Below, piece after piece: positions 1-6,836 of a DNA stretch of 19,496 nt (positions are counted from its first letter, which is position 1; every line of letters starts with the position of its first letter). Both the position numbers and the translations under genes were made by a program. Source of the stretch: JANYHF01 sp031393505 (lineage in GTDB: Bacteria > Pseudomonadota > Alphaproteobacteria > Rhizobiales > Hyphomicrobiaceae); the NCBI GenBank assembly GCA_031393505.1, contig JANMVX010000347.1, positions 1-19,496 on the forward strand, written 5' to 3'. The notes under the pieces were generated by a model, which ran no database searches, was not told the origin of the DNA, and saw only the letters and a program-made list of their open reading frames with translations.

Positions 1-11
1 CTACGACGGCG
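1..11. repeat. Possible edge of a second copy of the REP-like repeat
   Basis: The first 11 bases (ctacgacggcg) are identical to 19447-19457. There they are the last bases of the left arm plus the start of the loop of the large inverted repeat at the other end of the window. If this is not chance, the window begins inside another copy of that element. Eleven bases is a short match, so confidence is low. A second small inverted repeat, GACGG at 5-9 and CCGTC at 16-20, follows immediately downstream of the phosphoesterase gene. Confidence 0.3.
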
Positions 12-32
12 CCGACCGTCAAATTCGCGCCG

Positions 33-857
33 TCACGATTCCCAAAAGCTCGGCAGCCGTTGCCGCAACACGCCGCCGATCACGACCGCCTCGGCGCGTT
101 TGGCCAAGCCGGTCGAATCGTCCGTCTCCACCGCAATGCCACTGAGCGTCGGTTCGCCGGTCGCCGGCTCGAACTTTCCGCGCTGGATCCGCGTTAAGAA
201 CCGGTTGATCGGCTCGGTTATGTCCATGCCCAGCACGCTGGTGTAGTCGCCGCACATGCCGGCGTCGCTCATATAGGCCGTGCCCTTCGGCAACACGCGA
301 TCGTCCGAGGTCGGCGTATGGGTGTGGGTGCCGACCACCAGTGACGCCCGCCCGTCGACAAAGTGGCCAAGCGCCTGCTTTTCGCTGGTCGCCTCGGCGT
401 GGAAATCGATCACAATGGCGTCCGCGCCATGTTTCAGGGGGCAGGCGTCCAACTCGCGCTCAACCTGCGGAAAAGGCCCGTCGTATTCGCCCATGAACAC
501 TTGGCCGATCGGGTTCATCACCAACACTTCGGCCCCATTGCGCGCCTTGAACAGGCCCACGCCCTTGCCGGGCGTGCCCACCGGCATGTTCAGCGGGCGC
601 AGCATGCGATCATGGCGCTCGATGAAGACTAACGCTTCCTTTTGGTTGAAGGCGTGGTTGCCGGTCGTGACCACATCAACGCCGGCATCGACCAGGTCGT
701 GATAGATCGCCTCGGTGATGCCGAAGCCGCCGGCTGAATTCTCGCCATTGACGATGACGAAATCCAGTTGGTAACGCTCGATCAGGCGTGGCAGCCGCTC
801 AGTTACCGCAGTGCGGCCGGTTCGGCCCACGATATCGCCCAGGAACAGAAGCCGCAT
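33..857 (-). CDS. TIGR00282-family metallophosphoesterase (YmdB-like)
   Basis: This 274-residue protein belongs to the YmdB/TIGR00282 branch of calcineurin-like metallophosphoesterases; B. subtilis YmdB is a cyclic-nucleotide phosphodiesterase. The dinuclear metal-site motifs are all visible: GDIVGRTGR with Asp8, VNGENSAGG with Glu39 and Asn40, TTGNHAF with Asn67 and His68, DFHAEATSEK with Asp151 and His153, and VVGTHTHTPT with His178 and His180. Length is normal for the family and the protein should be cytoplasmic. The ATG lies three bases after the stop codon of the cyclo-ligase gene. Its GGGAC ribosome-binding stretch therefore sits inside the end of that gene, which suggests a translationally coupled operon. 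The family call is secure. The in vivo substrate in Alphaproteobacteria is not, so I give no gene symbol. Confidence 0.93.
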   Translation of the reverse strand: MRLLFLGDIVGRTGRTAVTERLPRLIERYQLDFVIVNGENSAGGFGITEAIYHDLVDAGVDVVTTGNHAFNQKEALVFIERHDRMLRPLNMPVGTPGKGVGLFKARNGAEVLVMNPIGQVFMGEYDGPFPQVERELDACPLKHGADAIVIDFHAEATSEKQALGHFVDGRASLVVGTHTHTPTSDDRVLPKGTAYMSDAGMCGDYTSVLGMDITEPINRFLTRIQRGKFEPATGEPTLSGIAVETDDSTGLAKRAEAVVIGGVLRQRLPSFWES

Positions 858-860
858 CGG

Positions 861-1457
861 TCAGGTCCCGAACGTGCGCACGCCGGTGGGCGTGATGAGA
901 TAGTCCATCGACTGGTCATGAGGTTCGTGCGCGAAACAGGGCACTTCCTGCTCGTCATAGGCGACGCCGATGGCCGTGATTTTTCGGTTCTTGCGGTAGA
1001 GGTCCAACGTGCGATCGAAGTATCCGCCGCCGTAGCCGATGCGAAAGCCAGCGCTGTCGAAGGCTGATAGCGGCACCAGCAGGATATCCGGCAGCGCGAC
1101 TTTAGCGCTCGCCAGCGGCTCCTTCAACCCGAACGGTTTGGTCTCCAGCACGTCGCCAGGCTGCCAGGTCCGGAAAATAAGTGGGGTCGCCTTGGCCAAA
1201 ATGACCGGCAAAACAACCTGCATGCCCGACTCGATTACACCCGTCAGCAGCGGCACAGGGTCGATTTCATCGCGGATGGGGAAATAGCCGCTGACAACGC
1301 TGCCCGGCAGTTGGCCGATCAAGTCCAGGCCAAGACCGCGCACGATCTCGCCCGCGCTGGCCATTTGCCGTTGATGTGCCGCCGCGCGCCGCCGCAGTGC
1401 GTCTTGGCGCAGCTTCGCTTTTATATCGGAGGGCGTGGCAGGCGGCGTACCGGTCAT
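861..1457 (-). CDS. fthC: 5-formyltetrahydrofolate cyclo-ligase
   Basis: This 198-residue protein is the ATP-dependent enzyme that converts 5-formyl-THF to 5,10-methenyl-THF, recycling an inhibitory folate into the C1 pool (also named Fau/YgfA or MTHFS). Family signatures are VSGYFPIRDEIDP near residues 55-67, PFGLKEP at 108-114, the glycine-rich substrate and nucleotide motif DSAGFRIGYGGGYFDRTL at about 134-151, and DQSMDYLITPTG near the C-terminus. The gene lies just downstream of 6S RNA on the same strand, as ygfA follows ssrS in E. coli, so the two may share a primary transcript. No clear Shine-Dalgarno sequence precedes the ATG. An ATG nine bases further up is out of usable frame because it reaches a stop within five codons. 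The family call is secure. Confidence 0.93.
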   Translation of the reverse strand: MTGTPPATPSDIKAKLRQDALRRRAAAHQRQMASAGEIVRGLGLDLIGQLPGSVVSGYFPIRDEIDPVPLLTGVIESGMQVVLPVILAKATPLIFRTWQPGDVLETKPFGLKEPLASAKVALPDILLVPLSAFDSAGFRIGYGGGYFDRTLDLYRKNRKITAIGVAYDEQEVPCFAHEPHDQSMDYLITPTGVRTFGT

Positions 1458-1512
1458 GATGGGGACATAGAGCAGACGGTTCGCCAGCCTGCAAGTGACA
1501 GAACAGTAAAGC

Positions 1513-1678
1513 GTGCAGAGCCACGATGGCCGTTGGTCGGTTCAGATCCCGCATGGTCCCTAACAAGTAGGTGGGAGCCATTTGCCCAGCGCCACGGCTC
1601 CGGACAGGGACAGCCCCCTTGCAGATCTTATCGGCCCGGGGAAATGGTTTGACCTGACGCACCCCGCAGCGTCTGCAC
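1513..1678 (-). ncRNA. ssrS: 6S RNA
   Basis: 6S RNA binds sigma-70 RNA polymerase holoenzyme by mimicking an open promoter. On the minus strand this segment holds the conserved-looking 5' block CCCGGGCCGATAAG, close to E. coli CCUGAGCCGAUA, and a 3' block GAACCGACCAACGG. The fold is supported by nested pairings: a closing stem GTGCAGA (1678-1672) with TCTGCAC (1519-1513), then GTCCCT (1611-1606) with AGGGAC (1561-1556), then GGAGCC (1601-1596) with GGCTCC (1579-1574). The resulting ~166 nt is a normal size. Its place directly upstream of the folate cyclo-ligase is the classic ssrS synteny. The ends are inferred from the closing stem and are approximate. Confidence 0.85.
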
Positions 1679-1684
1679 CACGCT

Positions 1685-1713
1685 AATATGGGCGCGTTCG
1701 CGAGGAGTTTCCA
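1685..1713 (-). promoter_or_regulatory. Possible sigma-70-type promoter of 6S RNA
   Basis: On the minus strand, TGGAAA (1713-1708) is followed after 17 bases by CATATT (1690-1685). Each matches the -35 or -10 consensus at four of six bases. The predicted start, about seven bases past the -10 box, falls at 1678, exactly the first base of the RNA's closing stem. That coincidence is the main support; the boxes alone are weak. Confidence 0.4.
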
Positions 1714-1717
1714 GTGG

Positions 1718-1975
1718 CTATTCTGCCCCGGCTGTCCGCCCCAACAGTTTCTGCACGGTGCTGACGGCGCTTTCGAGCCGGGTTTCCAGCTCGGCGCGGA
1801 CCGAGACGAGGGTTTCGATGCGCACGCGCAAAGTAGCCACTTCTTTTCGCAGCGCGTCGCGCTCAGCCGTCACGACCGCTAACGAGTCCGCGGCTGAGCC
1901 GGGCGGTCGCTGGGCCGCCGGCCTTACGCGCGCTGTTTTCGCAGGCGCCGCCGACTCTTTCCGCTTGGTCGCCAT
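1718..1975 (-). CDS. Small coiled-coil protein of unknown function
   Basis: This 85-residue protein has a basic, Ala/Pro-rich tail (residues 1-28) and then a heptad-like helix rich in Glu, Arg and Leu (about 30-75, for example AERDALRKEVATLRVRIETL). It has no signal peptide or membrane helix. I chose the ATG at 1975, encoding MATKRKES, because GGGTGGG lies at a suitable distance upstream; the frame also stays open for 24 codons above it. It resembles in kind the small coiled-coil proteins often encoded beside zapA in Alphaproteobacteria, but it lacks the ZapA N-terminal domain. It ends about 40 bases before 6S RNA. A cell-division or scaffold role is only a guess from position. It is divergent from gap. 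Confidence 0.65.
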   Translation of the reverse strand: MATKRKESAAPAKTARVRPAAQRPPGSAADSLAVVTAERDALRKEVATLRVRIETLVSVRAELETRLESAVSTVQKLLGRTAGAE

Positions 1976-2049
1976 CTGTCGAACCCACCCTTTTGCTGTG
2001 GCTGCAACTTGGAGACGATTAAAGCCTGCCGCCAATCGCTGCAACATCG

Positions 2050-2075
2050 TTGACAGCGCGGCCTCACCTTATCAT
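2050..2075 (+). promoter_or_regulatory. Weak promoter candidate for gap
   Basis: A perfect -35 consensus TTGACA (2050-2055) is followed by TATCAT (2070-2075), but the spacing is only 14 bases, which is shorter than usual. It lies within the 166-base divergent region between the coiled-coil gene and gap, about 66 bases upstream of the gap ATG. The true -10 box may be a different sequence. Confidence 0.25.
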
Positions 2076-2141
2076 GGTGCGCCAAAATTCCCCCGAAACG
2101 CGCGCAACGGGCGCGCCAGTCGAGCACGAGGAGCAACGGTC

Positions 2142-3152
2142 ATGGCCGTGAAAGTAGCGATTAGTGGATTTGGCCGCATCGGCCGCAATGTGTTGCGCGC
2201 ACTGGCCGAGAGCAAGCGTACTGACCTGCATGTGGTCGCTGTCAACGACCTGACGACCGTGAAAGAGAACGCGCATCTGTTCAAGTATGACAGCGTGCAT
2301 GGCCGCTTCCCCGGTACGGTGAAAGTCACCGACGATGGCTTCGACGTCGGTTTCGGTCCGATCAAGGTGCTGGCCGAGAAGGACCCCAGGAAGTTGCCCT
2401 GGAAAGACATGGGCATCGATATCGTGATGGAATGCACCGGCATTTTCACCGATCGCGACAAGGCGGCAGTTCATATGGAAGCCGGCGCCAAGCGCGTGCT
2501 GGTGTCAGGCCCCTCAAATGGCGCGGACCTGACCGTCGTTTACGGCGTGAATCACCTGAAGCTGAAGGCCGAGCACAAGGTCATTTCGAACGGCTCGTGC
2601 ACCACCAACTGCCTCGCCCCGGTCGCCCTGGTGCTGAACGAGCTGATCGGCATCAAGGCCGGTTACATGACGACCATCCATTCGTATACCAACGACCAGA
2701 AACTGCTCGACCAGTCGCATAAGGACATGCGCCGCGCCCGCGCCGCCGCCCTGTCGATGATCCCCAGTTCCACCGGCGCGGCCAAGGCGCTGGGCCTGGT
2801 GCTGCCGGAACTGGCGGGCAAGCTGGACGGCTCGTCCATGCGCGTGCCGACGCCGAACGTTTCCGTCGTAGACTTGAAGTTCATCCCCGGCCGCGAGACG
2901 ACCGTAAAGGAAGTGAACGAGGCCATGAAGGCTGCGGCCGCTGGCAAGTTCAAAGGCATCCTGGCCGTGGTGGACGAAGAGCTGGTCTCGATCGACTTCA
3001 ACCACAATCCGCATTCGTCCAATTTTGATCTGACGCAGACGCAGATCGTGGACGGGAAGCTCGTCCGTGTGCTGAGCTGGTACGACAACGAATGGGGCTT
3101 CTCGAACCGCATGCTAGATGTGGCCGTGGAGATCGGGAAGCTGGGAGCCTAA
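2142..3152 (+). CDS. gap: Glyceraldehyde-3-phosphate dehydrogenase (type I)
   Basis: This 336-residue NAD-type GAPDH oxidises and phosphorylates glyceraldehyde-3-phosphate to 1,3-bisphosphoglycerate in glycolysis and gluconeogenesis. Visible features are the Rossmann motif GFGRIGRN (residues 9-16), VNDLTTV (34-40) with Asn35-Asp36 for NAD binding, catalytic Cys153 in SNGSCTTNCLAP, His180 in TTIHSYTNDQ, the S-loop around 198-215, and the C-terminal SWYDNEWGFSNR. The frame is open for 128 codons upstream, but MAVKVAISGFGRIG is the normal N-terminus and GAGGAG stands just before this ATG. One oddity is that the residue two before the catalytic Cys is Gly, where Ala (ASCTTNC) is usual. The stop codon overlaps that of the converging ispE. 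pgk and tkt, frequent neighbours of gap, are not adjacent here. Confidence 0.97.
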   Translation: MAVKVAISGFGRIGRNVLRALAESKRTDLHVVAVNDLTTVKENAHLFKYDSVHGRFPGTVKVTDDGFDVGFGPIKVLAEKDPRKLPWKDMGIDIVMECTGIFTDRDKAAVHMEAGAKRVLVSGPSNGADLTVVYGVNHLKLKAEHKVISNGSCTTNCLAPVALVLNELIGIKAGYMTTIHSYTNDQKLLDQSHKDMRRARAAALSMIPSSTGAAKALGLVLPELAGKLDGSSMRVPTPNVSVVDLKFIPGRETTVKEVNEAMKAAAAGKFKGILAVVDEELVSIDFNHNPHSSNFDLTQTQIVDGKLVRVLSWYDNEWGFSNRMLDVAVEIGKLGA

Positions 3153-4063
3153 CTCAAAACCGTCGCCCGGACCCACCAGTCCGGGCGATCGTTCGCAATT
3201 TCATCGGCGGCCGCTGCGGCGGCCGTCGCCGTATCGAAGAGGCCAAAGCAGGTCGATCCGCTGCCGGACATGCGGGCGTGCTGGCAGCCGGGCGTGGCGG
3301 CGAGGCTGGCTAGCACTTCCCCGATGACGGGCGCCAAGCGTATTGCCGGCGCTTCCAAATCGTTCCGACTGGCCTGAATCATTGCCAACAACGCGCCTGT
3401 CGTAGCTGGCTCCTGACACCGCTCCATGCCACGTGCGGGATCGACCGGAGGCGCAGCTAACTGCGAAAATACCGCAGCCGTCGAAACCGCCACGCCGGGA
3501 TTGACCAGCACCGCCGCCAACGCATGCGGCCGGCCGAACATCTGCACGCGCTCGCCGGCGCCTTGCATCAACGAAAGCTGGCTACCGAGGCACACCGGCA
3601 CATCCGCGCCGAGGCTGCGCGCGAGGGCGAGCCAGTCGATCTCTGCGCCGCCCGGCGTTGCCGTGTTCAGCTGCTGCAGGGCGCGAAGCGCCGCCGCCGC
3701 ATCAGCTGACCCGCCCCCGATGCCGGCGAAGACCGGGAGCGCCTTGTGCAGTGTGCAATGACCGGTGCGCGCGCCCGGCCACGCCTTGGCGAAGGCTGCG
3801 GCGGTGCGGTCGACGATATTGGGTCCGTCTATCGCAAGCGCCATCGGTCCCGAACACGACAGACTCCAGACATCGGCGGGCGTCACCAGCAGCCGATCGC
3901 CAACATCCGCGAACGCCACCAGACTGCTGAGTTCATGATAGCCGTCCGGCCGCTTGCCGCTGACTTCAAGCGTCAGATTGACTTTGGCGCGGGCAAGTTC
4001 CTCGATCAGTTTTGGCGCTGCGTTTGGCAAATTTCTAGGTCCGGCGATGGGGCGGATATCCAT
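3149..4063 (-). CDS. ispE: 4-(cytidine 5'-diphospho)-2-C-methyl-D-erythritol kinase
   Basis: This GHMP-family kinase (304 residues from this start) phosphorylates CDP-methylerythritol in the MEP pathway to isoprenoid precursors. Counted from this ATG, the motifs are ARAKVNLTLEV near residues 24-34 with the catalytic Lys, RPDGYHELSSLV at 38-49, the ATP loop LPVFAGIGGGSADAAAALRAL at about 109-129 with the catalytic Asp, and the C-terminal GHMP motif ARMSGSGSTCFGLF. A TTG at 4087, with GGAGG three bases before it, would add eight residues. I prefer the ATG although its own ribosome-binding site is poor. The gene begins 15-40 bases after the membrane-protein gene and is probably cotranscribed with it. 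Its stop codon TAG (3149-3151) overlaps the gap stop TAA on the other strand. The family call is secure; the start is uncertain. Confidence 0.93.
   Translation of the reverse strand: MDIRPIAGPRNLPNAAPKLIEELARAKVNLTLEVSGKRPDGYHELSSLVAFADVGDRLLVTPADVWSLSCSGPMALAIDGPNIVDRTAAAFAKAWPGARTGHCTLHKALPVFAGIGGGSADAAAALRALQQLNTATPGGAEIDWLALARSLGADVPVCLGSQLSLMQGAGERVQMFGRPHALAAVLVNPGVAVSTAAVFSQLAAPPVDPARGMERCQEPATTGALLAMIQASRNDLEAPAIRLAPVIGEVLASLAATPGCQHARMSGSGSTCFGLFDTATAAAAAADEIANDRPDWWVRATVLS
3163..3188. terminator. Strong hairpin at the gap/ispE convergence, probable terminator
   Basis: A ten-base perfect stem (3163-3172 with 3179-3188; core CGCCCGGAC / GTCCGGGCG) encloses the loop CCACCA. It starts 11 bases after the gap stop codon but lies inside the last codons of ispE. 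On the minus strand it is followed by ACGGTTTT, a short T-run, just before the ispE stop. On the plus strand the tail is not U-rich. It probably limits read-through from gap, and perhaps from ispE. Confidence 0.55.
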
Positions 4064-4102
4064 GCTCCGAGCCGACCTCGGGAGCAAGCGCCTCCAATTA
4101 CC

Positions 4103-5947
4103 TTATCCCGCCACTTTCGCCTCCGCCGGTTCCACGACACCATCAACTTCATTCAGCACAGCCAGCAGCGGCGTCAGCCCATCGGAATCCGCCAGCACGA
4201 AAATCTCAAAGTCGCGCTGCGACGGCTCGCTCCAACCGGCGATCTGCAACGCGCGCGCCGCTTTCGAGAACAGGCCGTGGTTGCGCAGGATCTCGGCCTT
4301 CAGGATCGTCTCCGCCATTGGATCGTCAACCTTGCGGCCAGCTTGCCGCAGATCCTCGACATGGCGTCGGCGGATCTCTGTCAGGTCCGTCGCGCTGTGA
4401 TGGGATTCTTCCACGCGCAGCCGATCCAGCTCGCCTTGACCAAAGCGGAACGGACCGAAGGCAAATTTGAACCAACCGCCAGGAGCGGGCCAGCGCACCA
4501 GTTTCAGATCGCACAGAACGCCGGCGAGTTGGTTCATCGCCAACGCGTCCTGCTGCTCCTTAGCGTTCGCCGGATCGCAGCTGTAGAGGTTCGGGATCAC
4601 CAGATAGGCGTTGCGCCGGTGGTGCACGACGTGGCCTGCGATCCAGGCAAGGTCCTTGTGGGAAGCCCTGGCCCGCGCCGTGTCCAATACCGAGCGTATC
4701 TGTCGGATCAGGCCAGCGCTCGGCTTAGGCGGCGGCGGCAGTTTCGGCGGATTGACCACGGTCAGCGCGAAGATGCCGATGTCGATGCCGATAGTCGCCA
4801 GAAGCGCAATCAGATCGCGGCCAGTGATTGGCTCGCCGCCAGCCGTCCAAGCCGCGCCGTTGCGCCCGCCTGAGAGAATGTAGCTACCTAGCCCGCCAAA
4901 ATAACTGCCGAAATTGGCCCAAAGGTTCTTTACCGCGTTAGCGACGCCCGCTGGGCCTTCGTTGAAAGCAGCTTGCCGCAAGTGCAACTCTGCGGGTTGT
5001 CCAGCTTGCGCAGCAGCCTGGATCAAGCGGTCGGCCAAGGTCTGGTCATGGCAGGAGAAGCTGGGCTGGCCGGGCGCAATCGACACAGCGGCGGCGATGG
5101 CCTTCATCTGACCCGCCGTCGCCGAGCCCAGCTCGTTCGAGCGGGAGGCGATGGAGCGGGCGCTCGAGCGCACCGCCGACGCCTGCGTCTCAAATGCCTT
5201 CTGCCGCTCCTCGACTGAGCCGCCCGCCTTCATGGCCGCACTGGCCGTCAGCTGATCGACCTCGGCCTGCACCGGCTCCAGCCAGGATTTCACGACTCCG
5301 TCGCGCAACGTCGCGATGGAATCGCGCGCACTGCGGCGCGCAATGTAGAGCGGCCCCTTGCCAGCGCCCGAGGTCACGCCGCAGCTGCCGCCGCTGGAAT
5401 CCTCGCGCGCCATCTGGCCATCGGACCAGGAGACGACGTTGTCGAGCTGCACGCGCACAGCTGCCAGCCGGGCCGCGATGGTGGTGGAGGCGTCGCGCGC
5501 GTCCTCCTCCAGGCCCGCGAGGCTGGTGCGCGTCGCCTCGTCGCCCGCGATCAGGCTCCACCAGAAGCCGTAGCCAAAGCCGATCGACCACAGCGCTAGG
5601 AACACATAGAGCGGGAAGGTGACGAGCCGGTCGGTCCAGCGGCGGCCCGCGCCAAAACTTTCGCGCAAGGCCAGCCACATCAGGAAGCTGAGCGTCACCA
5701 CAATCGCGATTACCAGCATGGCGTTCGTGACGGTGAGGCCGCCGGCGATCTCGCGCGACTTGTTGCCCTGCGAGACGCCAATGATGAAATCGTTCATGCC
5801 CGACCAGGTGGCGTAGGTCGAAATCGCCAGCAGCATCAGCGAGGCGATGCCGATCAGCGAATTGCGCCCGAAAAGATAGTCGATGGTCGCCCCGACGCCT
5901 TCGGTCGCCGAGGAAAGTGTGAATCGTCCTGCGCGTTCGTCAGCCAT
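4103..5947 (-). CDS. Four-helix membrane protein with large extracytoplasmic and cytoplasmic domains, function unknown
   Basis: I do not recognise this 614-residue protein. Hydrophobic helices lie at about 31-50, 74-94, 110-134 and 378-398. Positive charges in the N-terminus and in the RESFGAGRRW loop (95-104) favour the N-terminus inside. Residues ~135-375 would then be periplasmic: an Ala-rich, probably helical domain with one Cys in SCGVTSGAGKGPL (Cys189) and one in SFSCHDQ (Cys299), a plausible disulfide pair. After helix 4 comes a proline-rich linker (PPKLPPPPKPS, 400-410) and a cytoplasmic domain of about 200 residues with no motif I know. The ATG at 5947 is preceded by a purine-rich GGGGGCGGGGG. 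The frame stays open a further 870 bases upstream, but that part lies antisense to the transpeptidase gene and is not coding. The gene reads into ispE and is divergent from the transpeptidase. Confidence 0.85.
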   Translation of the reverse strand: MADERAGRFTLSSATEGVGATIDYLFGRNSLIGIASLMLLAISTYATWSGMNDFIIGVSQGNKSREIAGGLTVTNAMLVIAIVVTLSFLMWLALRESFGAGRRWTDRLVTFPLYVFLALWSIGFGYGFWWSLIAGDEATRTSLAGLEEDARDASTTIAARLAAVRVQLDNVVSWSDGQMAREDSSGGSCGVTSGAGKGPLYIARRSARDSIATLRDGVVKSWLEPVQAEVDQLTASAAMKAGGSVEERQKAFETQASAVRSSARSIASRSNELGSATAGQMKAIAAAVSIAPGQPSFSCHDQTLADRLIQAAAQAGQPAELHLRQAAFNEGPAGVANAVKNLWANFGSYFGGLGSYILSGGRNGAAWTAGGEPITGRDLIALLATIGIDIGIFALTVVNPPKLPPPPKPSAGLIRQIRSVLDTARARASHKDLAWIAGHVVHHRRNAYLVIPNLYSCDPANAKEQQDALAMNQLAGVLCDLKLVRWPAPGGWFKFAFGPFRFGQGELDRLRVEESHHSATDLTEIRRRHVEDLRQAGRKVDDPMAETILKAEILRNHGLFSKAARALQIAGWSEPSQRDFEIFVLADSDGLTPLLAVLNEVDGVVEPAEAKVAG

Positions 5948-6044
5948 GGCCCCCGCCCCCTTATGCTCGCATTGTCCCGGCGATGCCCCAGGTTGGGATA
6001 GCAACTTATCGGCAGCAGCGGCAAGGGCCGTGATGGCCATTTTG

Positions 6045-6060
6045 CGGCCTTGAGAGGCCG
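6045..6060 (+). other. Small hairpin just before the transpeptidase start
   Basis: CGGCCT (6045-6050) and AGGCCG (6055-6060) can pair around a TGAG loop, ending 13 bases before the ATG at 6074. It occupies the place where a ribosome-binding site would be expected, and no clear Shine-Dalgarno sequence is visible there. It could modulate translation or be a chance product of high GC. Confidence 0.2.
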
Positions 6061-6073
6061 ATAGCCTCGCAGA

Positions 6074-6820
6074 ATGATTTATCTGAAATCCGCCCTGGTC
6101 CTGGTTGTCCTGGCCGCGCTTGCCGGCGGGGCGCTGCTGCTCGCACGCCCGCCGGCGCTGCTTCCGGTCTGGGTCTGGCTCGGCCTGGAGCCGCCGCCGC
6201 TGCTGACCGTCGAAGAACGCCTCGCCCTGATCGGACCGTCGGCGCGGGAACGGCTGACGCCGAAATTCGCGGCGGCCGGTGTTCCGTACCCTCCGGAGGC
6301 TGTGACGCTGGTAGGATTGAAGGCCGAGAAGCGTTTGCAACTCTATGCCCATGGCCCGGATCAGCCTTGGCGGTTGGTGCACGCCTATCCTGTGCTGGCG
6401 GCGAGTGGGGTCGCGGGCCCGAAGCTTCGCGAGGGCGACCGCCAGGTGCCGGAGGGCCTCTACGACATCGACCTGCTCAACCCCAACAGCAAGTTTTCTG
6501 TTTCCATGCGCGTGAGCTATCCGAACGATTTTGACAAGGCCATGGCGCTGAAAGAGAAGCGCACCAATCCGCTCGGCGGCGCCATCATGATCCATGGCCG
6601 CTCCTCCTCCATCGGCTGCCTCGCGATGGGCGATCCCGCGGCTGAAGAACTGTTTGTGCTGGCGGCCGCCATCGGCATCGAGAACGTGAAGGTCATAATC
6701 GCGCCGCAGGATTTTCGCGTGAGGCCCAAGCCGAGAGTTGATAAGGCGCCTCACTGGCTGGACGGACTTTACAAAGAGATCGATGGCGCTTTGAAACCGT
6801 TTCCCGTGCCAACGCAATAA
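6074..6820 (+). CDS. L,D-transpeptidase (YkuD-type) domain protein
   Basis: This 248-residue protein has an N-terminal hydrophobic anchor or signal (about residues 4-24) and a YkuD-type catalytic domain. The active-site motif is HGRSSSIGCLAMGD, with His174 and nucleophile Cys182 in the HGxxxSxGC pattern. It resembles the YafK/ErfK-like branch (COG3034), whose members act on peptidoglycan cross-links or on peptidoglycan-attached lipoprotein. No lipobox or LysM repeat is visible, so the hydrophobic segment probably serves as a membrane anchor and the domain faces the periplasm. The gene is divergent from the unknown membrane protein across a 126-base region and is followed after 16 bases by the OsmC-type gene, probably on the same transcript. 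The family call is good. Whether it forms 3-3 cross-links or cleaves protein-peptidoglycan links cannot be read from the sequence. Confidence 0.88.
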   Translation: MIYLKSALVLVVLAALAGGALLLARPPALLPVWVWLGLEPPPLLTVEERLALIGPSARERLTPKFAAAGVPYPPEAVTLVGLKAEKRLQLYAHGPDQPWRLVHAYPVLAASGVAGPKLREGDRQVPEGLYDIDLLNPNSKFSVSMRVSYPNDFDKAMALKEKRTNPLGGAIMIHGRSSSIGCLAMGDPAAEELFVLAAAIGIENVKVIIAPQDFRVRPKPRVDKAPHWLDGLYKEIDGALKPFPVPTQ

Positions 6821-6836
6821 CGACTGAGGCTGACGG

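Noticed and set aside
1267..1662. A 131-codon minus-strand frame across the 6S RNA region, considered as a zapA candidate
   Set aside because: It has no ZapA motif, overlaps the cyclo-ligase in another frame, and its open stretch coincides with the structured RNA.
1758..2141. A 128-residue N-terminal extension of GAPDH
   Set aside because: The extension is antisense to the coiled-coil gene, and the standard GAPDH N-terminus with GAGGAG in front lies at 2142.
3746..4873. A 375-codon plus-strand frame opposite ispE and the membrane protein
   Set aside because: It crosses the boundary of two minus-strand genes and has shadow-like composition with no recognisable domain.
5948..6817. An uninterrupted minus-strand frame extending the membrane protein to 904 residues
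   Set aside because: The extra part is antisense to the L,D-transpeptidase gene, is Arg/Gln/His-rich without motifs, and a good start with a purine-rich leader exists at 5947.
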